Shown: positions 15,454 to 52,040, counted from the stretch's first letter. The stretch is DNA of 64,000 bases from Dirofilaria immitis (GCA_024305405.1 JAKNDB010000068.1:5137501-5201500), one strand, 5' to 3'. Notes: generated by a model from the sequence alone, not told the origin. Numbers and translations are program-made.

Positions 15454-16625
15454 AATACATACACAGTATTGTGCTGATTATTTTCAATTTAATTGTAATT
15501 CATTCGATAGCTTTCTCCTCTTCTTTTTCTCTCTTTTTCTTTCTCTCTCTTCATCTCTTTTTCTTTAATTCCTTAAAAAGAAAATGAAAACTGTAATATT
15601 AATAAATATGGTATAATAATAATAATAATAAATAATAATAATAATAATAATAATAATACTGTATAATTATATATATTACATTACGTCAAGAATAACATCC
15701 ATTAGAGATATTTGATTGTAAACAAATTCCAATAATGATAAATGATTAAAAAATTAACGAAAAATGAAAAAAAAGAGAAGAAAAAATGAGAAATTAATTA
15801 TGCTATAAAATTGATTCATTAATTTTTAATTTTCTATAATTAAATTTTGCATAATTTCTCTTACTTTGTTTTCCTTTTGTATTTTTTTGAAATTGATTTT
15901 TGAAATTTAAACATTTTTTTTTGAAATCGTAATTAAAAGATAAATTTATTATATAATTTGTAGGGTGTGTGTGTGTGTGAAGTGTATGAATCTTTAATAT
16001 GTTGGATTTTAGGAAAACAAAATTGAAAATTTTAAAAGATTATAGAAGTGATATATACAACATAAGCGGTGATGTATTGCAAGCAAATAAGCAGTCTTTT
16101 TCAATTTCATCATCTTTTTATGGGCCATGTTTTCTAATTATGTATTTTCCTCAATAATTATTGTTTTTCTCGAATTCTTTGTATATGAAAACTTAAATTT
16201 ATAACGGCAATGTTATTATTATTGCTAAAAATAATAATAGTAGTAATGATAGTAATACTAATAATAGTAATAATATTATTAATGATAATGGTAATAATAA
16301 TAATAGTAGTAGTAGTAGTGGTAGTAGTAATAGTATTAATAATTTTTCTCCAATAATTATTATTTTTTTGGATTTTTCTATATGGAAAATTACACTTAGA
16401 ATAGTAATTATTATTAAAAATGATAAGTGATAATAGTAGTAGTTTGCATATTTATTATGCAAAATGCTATGTTTATTTTTCATTGTACTATATGTTTACT
16501 TCAATGCACTATATTTGATGTGTTTATTTTCAAAATTGCTTAGCCATCCATCAATCCATCCGTTTTTCATCCATTTTGTTTTGTTTCTCTATTTAATTTA
16601 TCTTTCGCCTCCTTTTTTCCGTTAA

Positions 16626-16666
<41 letters not shown>

Positions 16667-17071
16667 ATAGCAATAATAAACAAAGTTTTATTTTATATTT
16701 TGAAATAAAAAGATTTAAAAAAAACAATGAAATGAAGGAAAAGAAAAAGAAGAAAGAGAGAAGGAAAGAAATGAATTCTTTGAAAATTTTTTCAGAATTT
16801 TCCAAATATATGATTTGTAAAAATATACAAATAAAATTTTGATCCGAACATGAAAGAATTAATTTATGAATGAATGAATGAAAAAAACAAGCTTTATCCC
16901 GCAGAAGAGAGAGAGAGGAGAGAGAGAGAGAGAGAAAGAGGGAAAGAATGGGAAGTAAACAAATATAATTACAATGATTTAAAAGAAAAAAAACCTGTGT
17001 TTCGAATTAAATATACCCAAATTCATCTTTTCAAAAACATGTTCGTATTGTTCGTACTATTACTACTACTA
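13669..17071. other. AT-rich DNA with scattered microsatellites
   Basis: (TA)n at 15397-15447; (AAT)n at 15616-15657; an irregular TAG/TAA stretch at 16220-16345; (TAG)n at 16627-16667; (GA)n at 16905-16937. Open frames are low-complexity readings of these. No gene seen. Confidence 0.7.
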
Positions 17072-17072
17072 C

Positions 17073-17126
<54 letters not shown>

Positions 17127-17167
17127 GTCATCATCACATCATCATCATCATCATCATCATCATCATT
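17072..17167. repeat. (CAT)n microsatellite, first copy
   Basis: CAT units with two small interruptions. The poly-His frame is an artefact. Confidence 0.95.
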
Positions 17168-17363
17168 ATCTTATTCGGAGATGATTTTATTCGAAATCAT
17201 TTTTATTTTATTTCAAATTCTTCTCTCTCATCTCCCTGTTATTTCCCGAATCGTTATTATTAGAGTAAACATATACACATATATGCATCACTGCGTAGAA
17301 GCAATTTTACCGAAGAATTTCTATTGATTTCATATTATTGTTGATAGTATTTGTTTACTTCAA

Positions 17364-17364
17364 A

Positions 17365-17452
<88 letters not shown>

Positions 17453-17476
17453 GCCACCATCATCATCATCATCATA
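17364..17476. repeat. (CAT)n microsatellite, second copy
   Basis: Pure from about 17366 to 17450, then a CGCCAC interruption and more CAT. It lies 200 bases from the first CAT array. Confidence 0.95.
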
Positions 17477-17712
17477 GTTTGTGGCAATATCCATCCATCC
17501 ATCCTATTCAACATATATACACTCACACTATTATTCTTAATAATCTTTGCTCTTATTGGATATTGTTATTATTATATTTATATAACCAGCTTGGATACTT
17601 CTACTACTGTATTCTTTCAATAATTTTCAGTATTATTATTATTGTTGCATTTTATAACCAAGGTAAGTGTTGCTATTACCATTACTACTACTCTCTTTTG
17701 ATAATAATAAGG

Positions 17713-17759
17713 ATAATATAACTAAACATTATAATATAACTAATGTTTAGTTATATTAT
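17713..17759. repeat. perfect 19-bp inverted repeat
   Basis: ATAATATAACTAAACATTA at 17713-17731 pairs with 17741-17759 around a 9-base loop. It could be a hairpin or a small transposon footprint. No run of T follows to suggest a terminator. Confidence 0.85.
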
Positions 17760-20700
17760 AAAGAAATATTATATTGAAAATACTATTTTTTCTCATTTAA
17801 GATAGTATATTTTAAAAATCAAAAAAAAGAGAAAAAGAGATAAAAAGCAAAGAAAAAAGGAAAAATATTTGTTTCATATAAAAAGTTTTGGAACAGAAAG
17901 TTTTCTTATCAACTGATCTATTAATATTATACGCTTATTTTTTTCTTCAACAGAAATCATCGAAAAAAGGAGAGAAAGAAGGAAAAGAGAGAGAGAGAGG
18001 GAGAGGGAAAGAAGTTAAGAAATTATTGAAATTTTATTCCTAAAAAGTTTTTAAAAAAGCGGATTTTATCAACTTGATTTCTCTAAAAAAAATGAACAAA
18101 TTTTTTGTTTTTTTTTGATATTAGTTTTGTTCAAAACAAGGAACAAATTTTTATCCCTTGTTAATCAGTAAATTATCAAATTCTGTCTTTCCTTTTGTTT
18201 TATCAGATTTAAACTATTGAAGCATTTCTCAATTTGTTAAAGTTAAAATTCTTTTTTTTTTTGAAAATGAATTATTTCTTTTGCTTTTTCTGTTCTCTCT
18301 CTTCCTTTCTTTTTCGCTCTTTCACAATTTTTTTGCATTAAAATATTTTTTTATAATTCAAAGAATTATTTGGTATTATTTTTCACAATACTTAAAGATT
18401 ATTCAATTTTATAGAAAAAAGAAATTTGAATAGCTGTCGAAAAAAATTTGAAATGTATCAGTGATAATGAATTCCTATCACTTGAACTCTCAATTAATTC
18501 CTATCGTTTAATTTGTTCTATTATCAATTTTTTCACAGAGAAGATTTCAACACGAGAGATATGATAGCTAAATTATAGTTTGAATTAAATCACTAATGCT
18601 TCATTTCTATCGATTATGCTTTTGAAATAATAAACTGAATAAATAATTAGAAATAGTAATAATTATCAAAGAATGATTCGAATTAGTATTAATTATGAAA
18701 GAGGCAGAGAAAAAAACAAATTAAAAATCTCAAAATATATCGTTTGATTCAATCTATTTGAAAAACAATGCTATGGTATCAGGAAATACCATAGCATTTC
18801 CTGATTGAATTTTGTATGTTTGAAAAAATTCAAAAAGATTATCTAGCAATGATAATATAAAAATTGAGAAAGAAAAACCATAATCCTTAAATAACAGGTA
18901 AGCAATTCATTAATTAAAATAAATAAATAATAAAAGTAATTAGTTCTTTTAAAGAAAATCAATTCCGTTTGAGCTTATCATCCTTTCATCTTTTTCTTTT
19001 CTAAAAGTATATTATTAATTTTTTTATTTCGATTTTGTATATTTATAATCGAGATTAATTATTTTTCAACCATTCTCCGTTTCGAAACATTTATCAGAAT
19101 TTCCGTTTAAAGTTTAATTATAATATAAGGCAAATTAATATGTTAATTTCCTATATTACAGATTCTTGTCATATATTTTCCCGAAAATACTTTAAAAATT
19201 TAATTTTTTTCATCATTACTTTTCCTTTTCTCTCCCTCTCGTTCTCTCTCTTTCTCTTTCTCTCTCCTTCCTTTACTCTTTCGTTCGTAAACAAAATTAA
19301 TATGCAAAAATGAGAGTGGATTTTGTTTATAAAATTTTCGAAATTTATGAAAAAATAAACAAAATATTAATTATATAATTTTTATATTAAAATAAATTTC
19401 AATACTTTATTTCATATAATTATAATATTATAATTGTAAAATAATTATGTAAAAAAATGAAACAACGAAGGAAATGGCTTTTTTTTTCACTTTTTAAATT
19501 TTATATTTTAAAAAGCTTAAAATTATGATAAATAATAATATTCATTTGTTTCGCTTTTTTTTTTCTTCCAATTCACTTCTCTTTATCACGTGCGTGTTTG
19601 CGTGTATGTTTGTGTATGTATGTATGCGTGTGAGTTATATATGTATATATGTGTGTATGTATGTCTATGTGTGTGTGTGTATGTGTGTGTTTGTGTGTGT
19701 ATGTGTATGTGTGTGAGTACATGTTTATATGTGCATATGTTTATGTGTCTGTGTATCTGGCTATGTTGGTTAAAGTTGAAATTTGAAATGAAATGAAAAA
19801 AAAATTTTAAACACATTTCAACACATTCATTTTAAAAATTGTTTCGTCATTGTAAACATTAGCAATTATTGCATTATTCATTTGTTTATTTGTTTGTTTA
19901 TGTTTTTTTCTTTTTTGAAGTAATAATAATAAGCGTATTTTAAAATTTAGCTAAAAATTCGATGATTAGCTAAGTTATTCCTTTTATTTATAGTAGTTGA
20001 TCGTTTTGTTTTTTTTGTTTTGCTTTCGAATTATTTTCAAATTAATTTAAAATGAAAATTAATAATCATTTTTTTTGTTAATTTCGAAATATTATTTATA
20101 ATTGTTTTTTTTTTTTTTTTGATTTTGATGTGTTACTAGTAATTACTTCTTATACTCCACCTTTATACTGCACCTTTTTTTTAAATCATTAGAGAAGAGA
20201 AATGTTATACTTCTATGTAATCATAGTAGCAAATGACAATAATAATAATTTAAAAAAAAACAACGACAACAACAACAATAACAACAAGAAAATAAAAACA
20301 GCGAAAACAGCAGCAACAACAACAATAATAATGATAAGAGAACAACAACAAAGAATAATATGAAAAATTTTTATTATGAGCCTGTTGAAATGTACATAAA
20401 TATTTCCCGAGTTAAAATACCTCTCTATTTTGTCAATTATTTGAAATGTCTCCATAAAATGACAAACATGATCCTCGTTATCGATACTTTTTCATTCCTT
20501 TTTCTCCTCTTTCTCTCTTTATCTTCCTCTCTTTCTCCTTTTCTTTATCATTTTACCTGTTCAGACATGGTAACATATTTTGATTGACAATTTAATGTTA
20601 TGAATTGAAAAGAGAGCGAGAAGTTTTACCATCATTTTTAACTTTACAATAAAATAATTTAAAATAAGTTTCACTTCAATTATATTAGCTATTATTATTA

Positions 20701-20924
20701 ATTGTATAATATAATCAATAATTACTTGTTTACATTTTCAAAATTTCATTTATAACTTTACTTTTATTATTATTATTCTAAATTCTGTTATTCAAAAAAA
20801 TTAAACTTATCATTTCTTTCTTTTTATTTTCATTTTCACTAGAAAATATCTTATTTATTTTCTTTTCAATAATTATTCACTTCTATTTATTTATTATTAC
20901 TTTTCTTTATATTTATGCTATTTA

Positions 20925-20964
<40 letters not shown>

Positions 20965-21781
20965 TTATAAACATATATAATTTCTTTATATCTATAATTT
21001 AGACGAAATGTTTTAAAAATATTCAATGAATTAATTATCATAACAATTTATTACCAAAATCAATACTTCAAGCGATTATTTATCAAAACAGAAAAGATGA
21101 AGAAAACATAATCATTTGGGGAAGTTAAAATTAGAATTATAATATTATCGATAATAACAAAATAATAGAATCGAAATAAAAATTAATAAAATTTAAATTA
21201 AATTAAATTAAACAAAACTGAAATGGTTTATGTAATGAATTCAGCTATATAAATGATGCATATTAACATTCAATTTATTCTCATTTTTCAGGTGAATTCT
21301 TTTTCTATTTTTGTCATTTAAATTTTTATTTTCCTATATATGTTTAAGAAAGAGAGAGGGAGGGAGAGAGAGAGAGAAAGAGGGAAAGGGAAGAGAGGAA
21401 ATGAATTTCATGTTATTTCATTAGTAAAGGGGAAGAAATGTATAATAAAGATTTGAATCTTTTGATTATTAATTTCTTTTTCATCGATTTTATTCCTATT
21501 TCATAAATATGAATAGAAGATGCCTTTCTAACATACATCCCATCTGTTCATATACATTAGTATGTTTTCTATGTATGTGACTGTATATCATCATGTATGT
21601 GAACTGATATATGTATGTTATGTATGTAAGCTTGCATGGTATGTCATCATCTTGTGTATGTATGTTTGCTTAGTATGTCATTTATGTTATGATTTGAGCT
21701 TGCATGTATACCAGTATGTTATGTATGTGAGCTTACATGCATGTTATTATGGCATGTATGATCATTATTTTCCATGTGTTT
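17760..21781. other. AT-rich DNA, no supported gene
   Basis: Contains a 13-bp hairpin at 18767-18798 (AATGCTATGGTAT), a long TG/TA-rich cryptic repeat at 19590-19765, a CAA/CAG-like tract near 20260-20350, (AT)n at 20930-20962, (GA)n near 21350-21385 and imperfect TATG repeats at 21560-21760. Open frames here follow the repeats. Confidence 0.6.
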
Positions 21782-21924
21782 CACTACTACTGCTACTACT
21801 ACTACTACTACTACTGCTACTGCTACTACTGCCACTACTACTGCTACTACTACTGCTGCTACTACTACTACTGCTACTACTACTACTACTACTACTACTG
21901 CTACTACTGCTACTACTACTACTG

Positions 21925-21959
<35 letters not shown>

Positions 21960-21991
21960 GCTACTACTACTACTACTACTACTACTACCGC
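21782..21991. repeat. (ACT)n array with regular CTG interruptions
   Basis: About 210 bases of ACT units with scattered GCT variants (CTACTACTG-like). All frames are open because no stop codon can be formed; they are not genes. Confidence 0.95.
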
Positions 21992-22740
21992 AGCTAGTAC
22001 TAAACAACTACAAACAGATGATATATTATACATCATATATATGCATATGTGAGCTTAGTTAAAATCCCTTTAGTTTTTATGCCTATCCAATTTGATGACA
22101 ACAATTACCTCCTCCTTATCACATAGAAAAGAAAGGAGGAGGAGGAGGAGGAAAAGGAGGAGGGGTGACATATTGTTTGTTGACAGCATTGTCGCACCTA
22201 ACTGATCCTCCTTACCTCTGTTGTTGCAGATGCTGTCGTCAATTTTATCCTTGAGACTTAACATTTGCATTTGTCCGCTTGTTATTGATGCTTATTTGCT
22301 TTTAGTTAAAATTTGAACCAGTTCCATTCTCCCCGCTCCTACCCCGCATACCTCCGCTTTTATCCCTGTTTATCCTATTCCATTCCTCCGCCTCCAGTTC
22401 TTGTCCTGCTTGCCTATCTTTTTCATATTTCAGTGCTGAAGAGTTCGATACACCGACCCACCTACCGACCAAGTGTCATTCGTTACCGCAAACATTATGA
22501 GTGCTAAATTTGTTTATATATATTGCTTAACCGGTTATTTACAAGCATATTTCCAACTACTTCTCCCATTTTCTTTCATACTATTAGTTATCTGAATGAG
22601 TAATGACAAATTTTGGGATTCAGTGTTCCTGAAACACTTCATTCCGGTTTTTCCTGAAAGCAATTATAATATTTATTGTGCCATCCGGATTGTGTATTTC
22701 TAAATTATCCCATTTATTTAAGTTTGGAAATTTTTATTTG

Positions 22741-22742
<2 letters not shown>
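21992..22742. other. mixed-composition region with GGA tract and C-rich motifs
   Basis: A (GGA)n tract at about 22134-22168 is followed by unusually mixed sequence to 22.5 kb, including TCCCCGCT at 22330. An acceptor-like TTTCAG at about 22435 precedes a short open stretch ending at 22506. It could hold upstream non-coding exons of ncl-1, but I cannot link them. Confidence 0.35.

Positions 22743-22811
<69 letters not shown>
22743..22811. repeat. (ATT)n microsatellite
   Basis: About 68 bases of pure ATT. Confidence 0.95.
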
Positions 22812-26111
<3,300 letters not shown>

Positions 26112-26133
26112 ATTTTCTTCCAGAGGGAGAAAA
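26112..26133 (+). promoter_or_regulatory. 3' splice acceptor upstream of ncl-1 ATG, likely trans-splice site
   Basis: A pyrimidine-rich TTTTCTTCCAG ends at 26123, followed by 10 bases and the ATG at 26134. This spacing is typical of spliced-leader addition in nematodes, but a cis-spliced 5' UTR exon upstream would look the same. Confidence 0.6.
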
Positions 26134-45180
<19,047 letters not shown>

Positions 45181-45780
45181 TTGTTTAAATAGGCGGAACA
45201 ACGAATAACGAAACAGTTGTTATCGAATATGTCAAAAGAGGAAAGTTGCGTGTTTAAAAAGTTCAGACAAGAATTTTATTTATCTTAATTTCGGAAATTT
45301 ACAAAGTTTGGTATCGAAAGCGAAGAAGAGTGGACTGAAAATCGAAAAGAAGAAAGGAAAATTTTTAGACTGACAATTCAAACTTGTTAAATATGGAAAA
45401 TTCAATTTTAAGCTCGTAAGCCCTGTTCCAAGCCTAAATAATATTTGTTGATGCATTTTTTTCTTCATTCTTGACGATATGTTTTTCTTTTGAAAAAACT
45501 GTTGTTGATGCTTTGTGTGCACGAAATAATTTCTGGCACTAGCTATTTTTTCGTGGTAATGATCTGTTATCATCATTATCTTTATTGCTAGCTTGTTTTT
45601 ATCCAATTGTCGATTAGAGTGTTTTGGTCGTTGATCGTCATTGTTTTATTACTAGTCACACCGTCCTTCCCCTCCCCGCTACCATCCCAAGTTCTTTCCT
45701 CCCTTTTCAGTCTTATTCCAATAACAATTTCTACAGTTATGAAGTATCCTTGAAATAAAATATTTTCATTCTCATAGTTA
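45181..45780 (+). terminator. ncl-1 3' UTR with poly(A) signal candidate
   Basis: The first AATAAA after the stop codon is at 45754-45759, giving a 3' UTR of nearly 600 bases. Moderately GC-rich sequence continues to about 46.6 kb, so a longer 3' UTR ending at a later signal is possible. Confidence 0.4.
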
Positions 45781-48700
45781 AATCGATTTTCCGGTTCTTT
45801 ATACGATATAAATTTTGATCATTTCAATTTCTGAAAATATTTTTACCGATTTTACAGAAATATCCTAATTTAAAAGGATATCCTGACTTTGTTTTTTTCT
45901 CGCGAATCCCAAAAATGGCAATGACGAGTATAGACTTTTGCTTTGAAGAAATAAATTGTTTATGGGAAGAATTTTTCTAAAATTTTGTGAGAGTTTAAAA
46001 CTTTTTTTTGCACTTGGCATCATTATCCAAAAATTTTACGTAAGTGTCCCTTTGTTGTTTCTTTGAATTTTTATGCCCATTTCAAATATGTTAGTAGTTA
46101 ATTTTTAAAATTTCAGTGTTATCGCATTCAGTTGGCAGGGCAAAACAAAAATCACTCTTATTCTGTACCTTTCTCTCCATTTATATGCTCCTTCCCTTCT
46201 GTTTCTCATCCAAAAATCGTATTTCTCAATTTAAATTTGGATTTTTTTGGTTATAATCGATTTTCCTGAATTTGTTATTTGAGGGATACATATAATAGTA
46301 CGCTGCTCGTTTTGAGACCGATTTTGTTCCAGCGATTTTTTTCTTTCATGCTTATAAGTTAAGTAATAATTCAGGTCCGTGAGAAAATTTATACATCCAT
46401 GTTGCTATTGCTTTAGAGGCGTTGCCTTCGTTACTTACGTTTGGCAAATGTTTCTGATACAACTATTGACCTGTGACCTTTGCAAGCGTGTTAGCGGTTG
46501 AATTTGTGTAATTTTACGTCTTGTTCTCGTAATTTGGCCGTAAATCTAAGCTGTTTATCGATAGTTAGCAATTTGCATCACCTCCATCCATCCATATGTG
46601 AGAATGAATGGATGCAGTTTTCGATTTCTAATTTTAGATTTGTTTAATCATTTTTGGAATTTCGCTTTTCTTCAAATTTGGTATTTGTTTGCATATAGTT
46701 ACTACATAAGTCTTTTTATACATTCTTTCGATGAAATCCAACCCGGTGGTATCATTGCATGTTTTGCTTCCTTCCTGCTTTTATTTTTCCATCATTTCTT
46801 TTAAGAATTTATTTTGTTTTCACTCTTCCCTGAATGTATATTTTTCCTAGTTGCAAAAGTTGATTTAAATGAAAATAGTTCAAAGACATCATAACATGAT
46901 TGCATTTTTTTTTCTTTTTTTATTTAGAGTTCGCTATTTTCGTTCTTTCCTTTCGTTTTTTCTTTTTTTTTCAGATTGAAATATGTTTCTCCGGTTCTAT
47001 TATTATTGCATTGTTGTGTTACTATTATGATTGTTTTTTTTTTTTAGTATTTGTGAGTTTGTTAAAAAGTTTCCTCTCCTACTGTTTTTTTAAGTATTTT
47101 TGTATAAATAAATATGTAATTTAATATTGTAATTATATACCATAAGCAAAATAGAATGGCGTTAGTGTAAGTAGTATTTGGTCGTAGTAGAAGTTGAAAA
47201 AGCAACAATTAATTTCTTTTTCACACCTATATTTTTTCTTATCCGTAAGAAAAAAAAGTTTTAAAAAAGGAGACTTTCTTCTCCCTTCAAACATAATCAT
47301 CCTTTTCCTTCGAGCTATTGTATATGTTATTATGTTGTATTCTATCGTACCGTACTGTATATTTTGCCACATACATTTACTATATTCTGGTATATACTGT
47401 AGTGTATTCTATTCTTTATTTTATCTCTGATTTTTTAGTTTCTGCTTGATATCTATGCTGCCAGCATTTGGAATTTGAATTTATTTTGAAATCTGTGGAA
47501 TGGAACATTTAAAACTCTTCGTGTACTGGTTGGATTTGTTTCATTCCAAGAGCAAAACGAATACTTTTCTATTTTTCATTTCAAACATGGATATACTGCT
47601 TTATGGATTTCATATTTTCTTAAAAATTAATGCTGAACTAAAATTCAAGAAAAATGAAAAGAAATGTATATGTGTAAACTATATCTCATTTGTTTTCATC
47701 TCCAGTTATTCTTATCTAAACTATATCTCATTTAATCAATCTTCAGATTACATCGAGATTTAAACTTCAAATAAAGGATATTGATAAGTTTCATGAAATT
47801 CCTTTTGTGACATTTCCTCTATCTCTTTTTTGCACTGTTCTGATATACTTAGTGCTTGCTTTTCTATATTTTGATTTTTGACTTCTTGTATTGAAATATG
47901 TTTCTCATTGACTTTCTTTGGCTTGACTTCATATCAAATTCCTTTTCAAGTATTTTTTATAATTGCTACGTCAAATCCCTCCGAAACAATCAACTCAGAA
48001 GGAAGGAACCGTTTATTCTGTATGTTCATTTTGCACAATACGGCATATTTGAAAAAAAAAAAAAAGAAATGCATATTTGGGGGTAAACTTGTTAATTTGT
48101 TATGCTAATGATCAAATGAAATTATTGAAATTTTTCCAATGTATTGATAGCGGTCGATTCTTTAATTCGACAAATTAATTTTCTATTGTCGGCAAACTCG
48201 TAATCGTCACATTATCCCACACAATACTTCGATTAAAGAATAAAAAGCGCTAATTAATTAATTATATTGTAGAATTTTGCGCATACATATACACTTTGTC
48301 AATTTCTTGATGATTGCAATTTGTTTGTTTATTTGCTCTTTTTTCCTCTTTCATCCAATAATGATCTTAAATTAGGATGATTTCTTCATGACACCATTTT
48401 TATCTATAATTATTCTTTTTCCTCCTCTTCTATTTCCTTTTTCATTTCTCTTCATCCTTATTCCATCTCCATCATAAATTGTTTCATTTCGAAACCATTT
48501 TTAAATCAATTTATGATATATTATGCTTCAACTTATTTTTTTCATAAGAATTTAATAAGAAAAAAAGAAATATTTTTCTTCACATTATGAGAAGTATAAA
48601 TTTCAATAAATTCTTCTATTTTTATATATTATTCTCATAAAATTTCTCGAAATAACTTGCTAAATATCATCGCTTTTCTTTTCGCCAGCCTTTCGATTTC

Positions 48701-51700
48701 TCATCGAAGATACACTGTTATTTTCACAAATAGTTTGTACGTTGCTATATAAAATATTACGATGAAATTGCTCGAATTCATTTTAATCAAGTATAGATCA
48801 TCGCGGACAGAAACAGAATTGTATTTTTGCTGAGCATATAAAAGGTCTCACTCATTGAATACATCTTTTTTCACGGCTACAGCTAAAAACATATTAATTG
48901 AGGAGTATTTTTTACACCATGTTTAGCTCTTATCTTAAATGTCGAAGTTATTCTCGAGAGAGAATTGAATCATAAAGTATCAATTATAACACTTTTCTCT
49001 TTTACGATGAAAATAATTAAAATTTCTCTCTTGCGTCTTCAAATGTTAGTAATTCTTATATTCGATCGTTTATTCTTTTTTTTTTTTCATCAGTTTCTTA
49101 CCTTAATTTCTCCATCATACCTTTTCTCGATATTGCAGAGATAAAAAGAATGTCGAGAAAGTTGAATATGTTGAGAAATTGGAAATTATTTCTATTTTTC
49201 CTTTCCTTTCTATTTGTGGAGAGAAATTTAGACGAAATACCATACTTTGTTGTGCTATTATTACTCCTTTTATTATATTTTTGCTGTATTTTTATCTTAA
49301 TTCAGTTGTTTATTGTTATTTAAAGTTGTTTTTTTTCCATTTTTATATAAAGAATTCAGAAATTTTTATTTTAAATTTTAGACGAGCAGAGCTTTTACCT
49401 ATCCTTTTACCTGTCCTCCTCTTTTTTTCGTCTCATCTTTTTTCTATTTATCTCTTTAATACAAGCAAGGAGAACAGGAATAAACAATTTTTATCATATT
49501 CCTTCTTCATCAGTTATAAATTTCCGATCATATATGATTTTCCGGTTTTCATTCTCTATGTATTTCCAGAAAAAACATAAATCTTTTAATGTTTTTTACC
49601 TCTTTTACATTCAGTGAACGTATAAGCATATATTTCTCGTTCTCCCCAATTCTATGTTGCTTATATAGCTTTTCGAAATTCATATTCGAAATAATAGTCT
49701 AGAACAAAAACATCCCTTCTGTGATAGTTTTTACTTTTTTGTTTTTTACAATGAATAAAATGGCATGCGACAATTGCGCTGGAGGAAATCAATGATTATT
49801 TTCTCTGAAAATTTATCTTAAAATGATTTCATGATTTCAGTAGAAAAAGAAAAGTTGCACTTTTGGCAGTTGATATTTCTTTTTCTTTTCTTATTCGCAG
49901 CCTATTTATAATTTTTTTACTCTTTCAAAATAAATTATAAAGTGATATAAGTTGTTATAATTTGTTAGAATAATAAGAGACTATTAGTGTTAGTTACACT
50001 TTCATTTCTCTACTCATTACGTAATTTTTGAAAGATACCAGCGTTCAGCTAATTTTCTTTTCCTCCTCTCCTCATCTCTTTCTCTCTCTCCCTCTTTTTT
50101 TTCTTTGAAAAATAATGTTGCTTCCTTCATCATTTCTATCAAATTTGAAATATTTTTCAGCAGCTTACCTTTTAAATGTTATCAGTTAGTAGTAGTAAAC
50201 ATTTGTTTAATTGCAATAATTTTTGCCCTCTTTTCTCTTCTCTTCTTAATAAAAATGAAAATGACTATAAATGTTTGTCGCTACCTTTTTTCAATTTTTC
50301 TCATATTGTCTCCTCATTTTAAAATTCCTATATTTCTTTAACGCATTATCCTGATTAATACAATATTGTCGTATCATTTAATCTTCTCGTTGTAGCAATC
50401 CTTTTCTTCTTCCCTCTTTTCAACATTATATATATGTTGTGTATTTTCCTTTTCGCATGTCTTTCAACCATCATCTCGGTTTGTAAATATAATATCATAC
50501 ACACGTATTACACGCACATATACACATACCATCATCATGTACGTAGCGCATACATACATACAACATACACATACATATTACACATACATACACACATACA
50601 CATACAATACATAAATATACCAACCTTACAGCTTATGCGAGTACATTTGTTGTTGTTATTAATCACCGAAGAAAGTTGGCATGTGTATAGCGAATTTTTG
50701 TTTTGTTTGTTTTTTTTCTTTGTTTTTCTTTTTCGATGTGTATAGATAATATTGTTACCTTTTTGTGATAGTTATTCAGCAAAAGAAAAAAGGTAGAGAT
50801 GCAAAAGTTTGTTATACTTTTAGATCATTGATTGTTTTTGCAAAGAATAATTCGTTTTTCTTACGATTGTTTATAGTAAGAAGTTGCATAGCAATAATTC
50901 TAATCTGAAGTATATATGCGAGAAAAAATTAGATGCTATTTTTGTTATGCAGAAAAAGTGAATGTTATCTTTTACTATATTTGTTATTAGATTGAATTCA
51001 GAGTAAAGATTAATTGATGTGATAAAGTTATTTCAACAAACGATTTATAATACCTTTCCTCATAAGCTGATCTAATGATCTAATAACGATTGATAAAAAT
51101 AATTGATGGTAAATTGGAAACTTGAAAATAAAGATTGATTTTTGTATCAAAGAATTATTAATTAATTAAAAAGTACTACAAAAAAAATGGATGATGTCGG
51201 AATCTTTGATATAAGATATCAATCATATTACATCGCTACCCTAATTATGATGTAGTTTTATATAAATTAAGAAAAGTATAGATGAATGTGATCTATAGAT
51301 GGATTCTTTTTTCTTTTTTTTTCCATTTATGTGTTTGTCTAATAGTTTCGTACCTTCTCTGCTCTGCTCTTTTTTTTGTAATATTTGCAAAAGTAAAAAT
51401 TTATTCAAAAAAGAGTTTATTGTTTTTACCTCTCAATTTTCAATAAATATATTCAGTAAGAAATATTCATTCCCTCCTAATAGATTTATTTATTGTTACA
51501 AGAAAGAAAGAAAGGGAGAAGTATTTAATTTTGTGTTTTTGACAGGTTAATTAAAAAGGTATTGATGAAATGGAATTTGTCTAATTGATGACTGATGTTT
51601 GGATAATGTGGAATAAACGTAGTAATTTACAGATATTTTAAATCGAATATTATTAGAGAAATAAATTGATCTGTAAATATGGAACGGAAAGATTGATAAG

Positions 51701-52040
51701 AGTTAAAAAAAAATGGTCAAGTGATCAGAGACTACGATAAGTTGAAGATAAAGTGATTGGAATTTGAAAAATATTTTAGTGTTGAAGTTGCAAAATAATT
51801 TTAATGATTGGTGGGCAGGCATTTGATCTTATTCTTTCACTTAAATTGACTATTTGTTAAGCGATTAATCGACAGATTGATTTCAGTTACAAAAATCAAT
51901 GATAGATTATTGGACTTAGCACAGGACAGATGGTAATTATTTGCTGATGAAATTTCGAATAGAATTTTTGTTTTTTAACTGGTTAACAGTCTTTTATCTC
52001 AATCTTTGAAGAAGTTCCTTACCGAAGTTTATTCGCAAGT
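45781..52040. other. intergenic or extended UTR sequence, no supported gene
   Basis: AT-rich sequence with long pyrimidine tracts. The open frames are mostly poly-F/L/S readings of T-rich DNA. A stretch at 47.88-48.05 kb reads somewhat like protein on the plus strand, but lacks splice partners and a known family. A cryptic CA/TA-rich repeat lies near 50.49-50.62 kb. Confidence 0.5.
46467..46479 (+). promoter_or_regulatory. perfect DR1 nuclear-receptor-type site
   Basis: TGACCT-G-TGACCT, two identical hexamers one base apart, is the complement of the AGGTCA DR1 consensus used by RXR/HNF4/COUP-type receptors. It lies 1.3 kb after the ncl-1 stop. Function is inferred from the motif alone. Confidence 0.25.

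Noticed and set aside
17335..17721. Poly-His and poly-Met open frames
   Set aside because: Artefacts of the (CAT)n array.
21562..22062. Long Leu/Val/Ser/Thr open frames on both strands
   Set aside because: The ACT/CTG array is open in all frames; nothing outside it looks coding.
46598..47430. Several hydrophobic plus-strand frames downstream of ncl-1
   Set aside because: Phe/Leu-rich readings of T-rich DNA without splice support or recognisable family.
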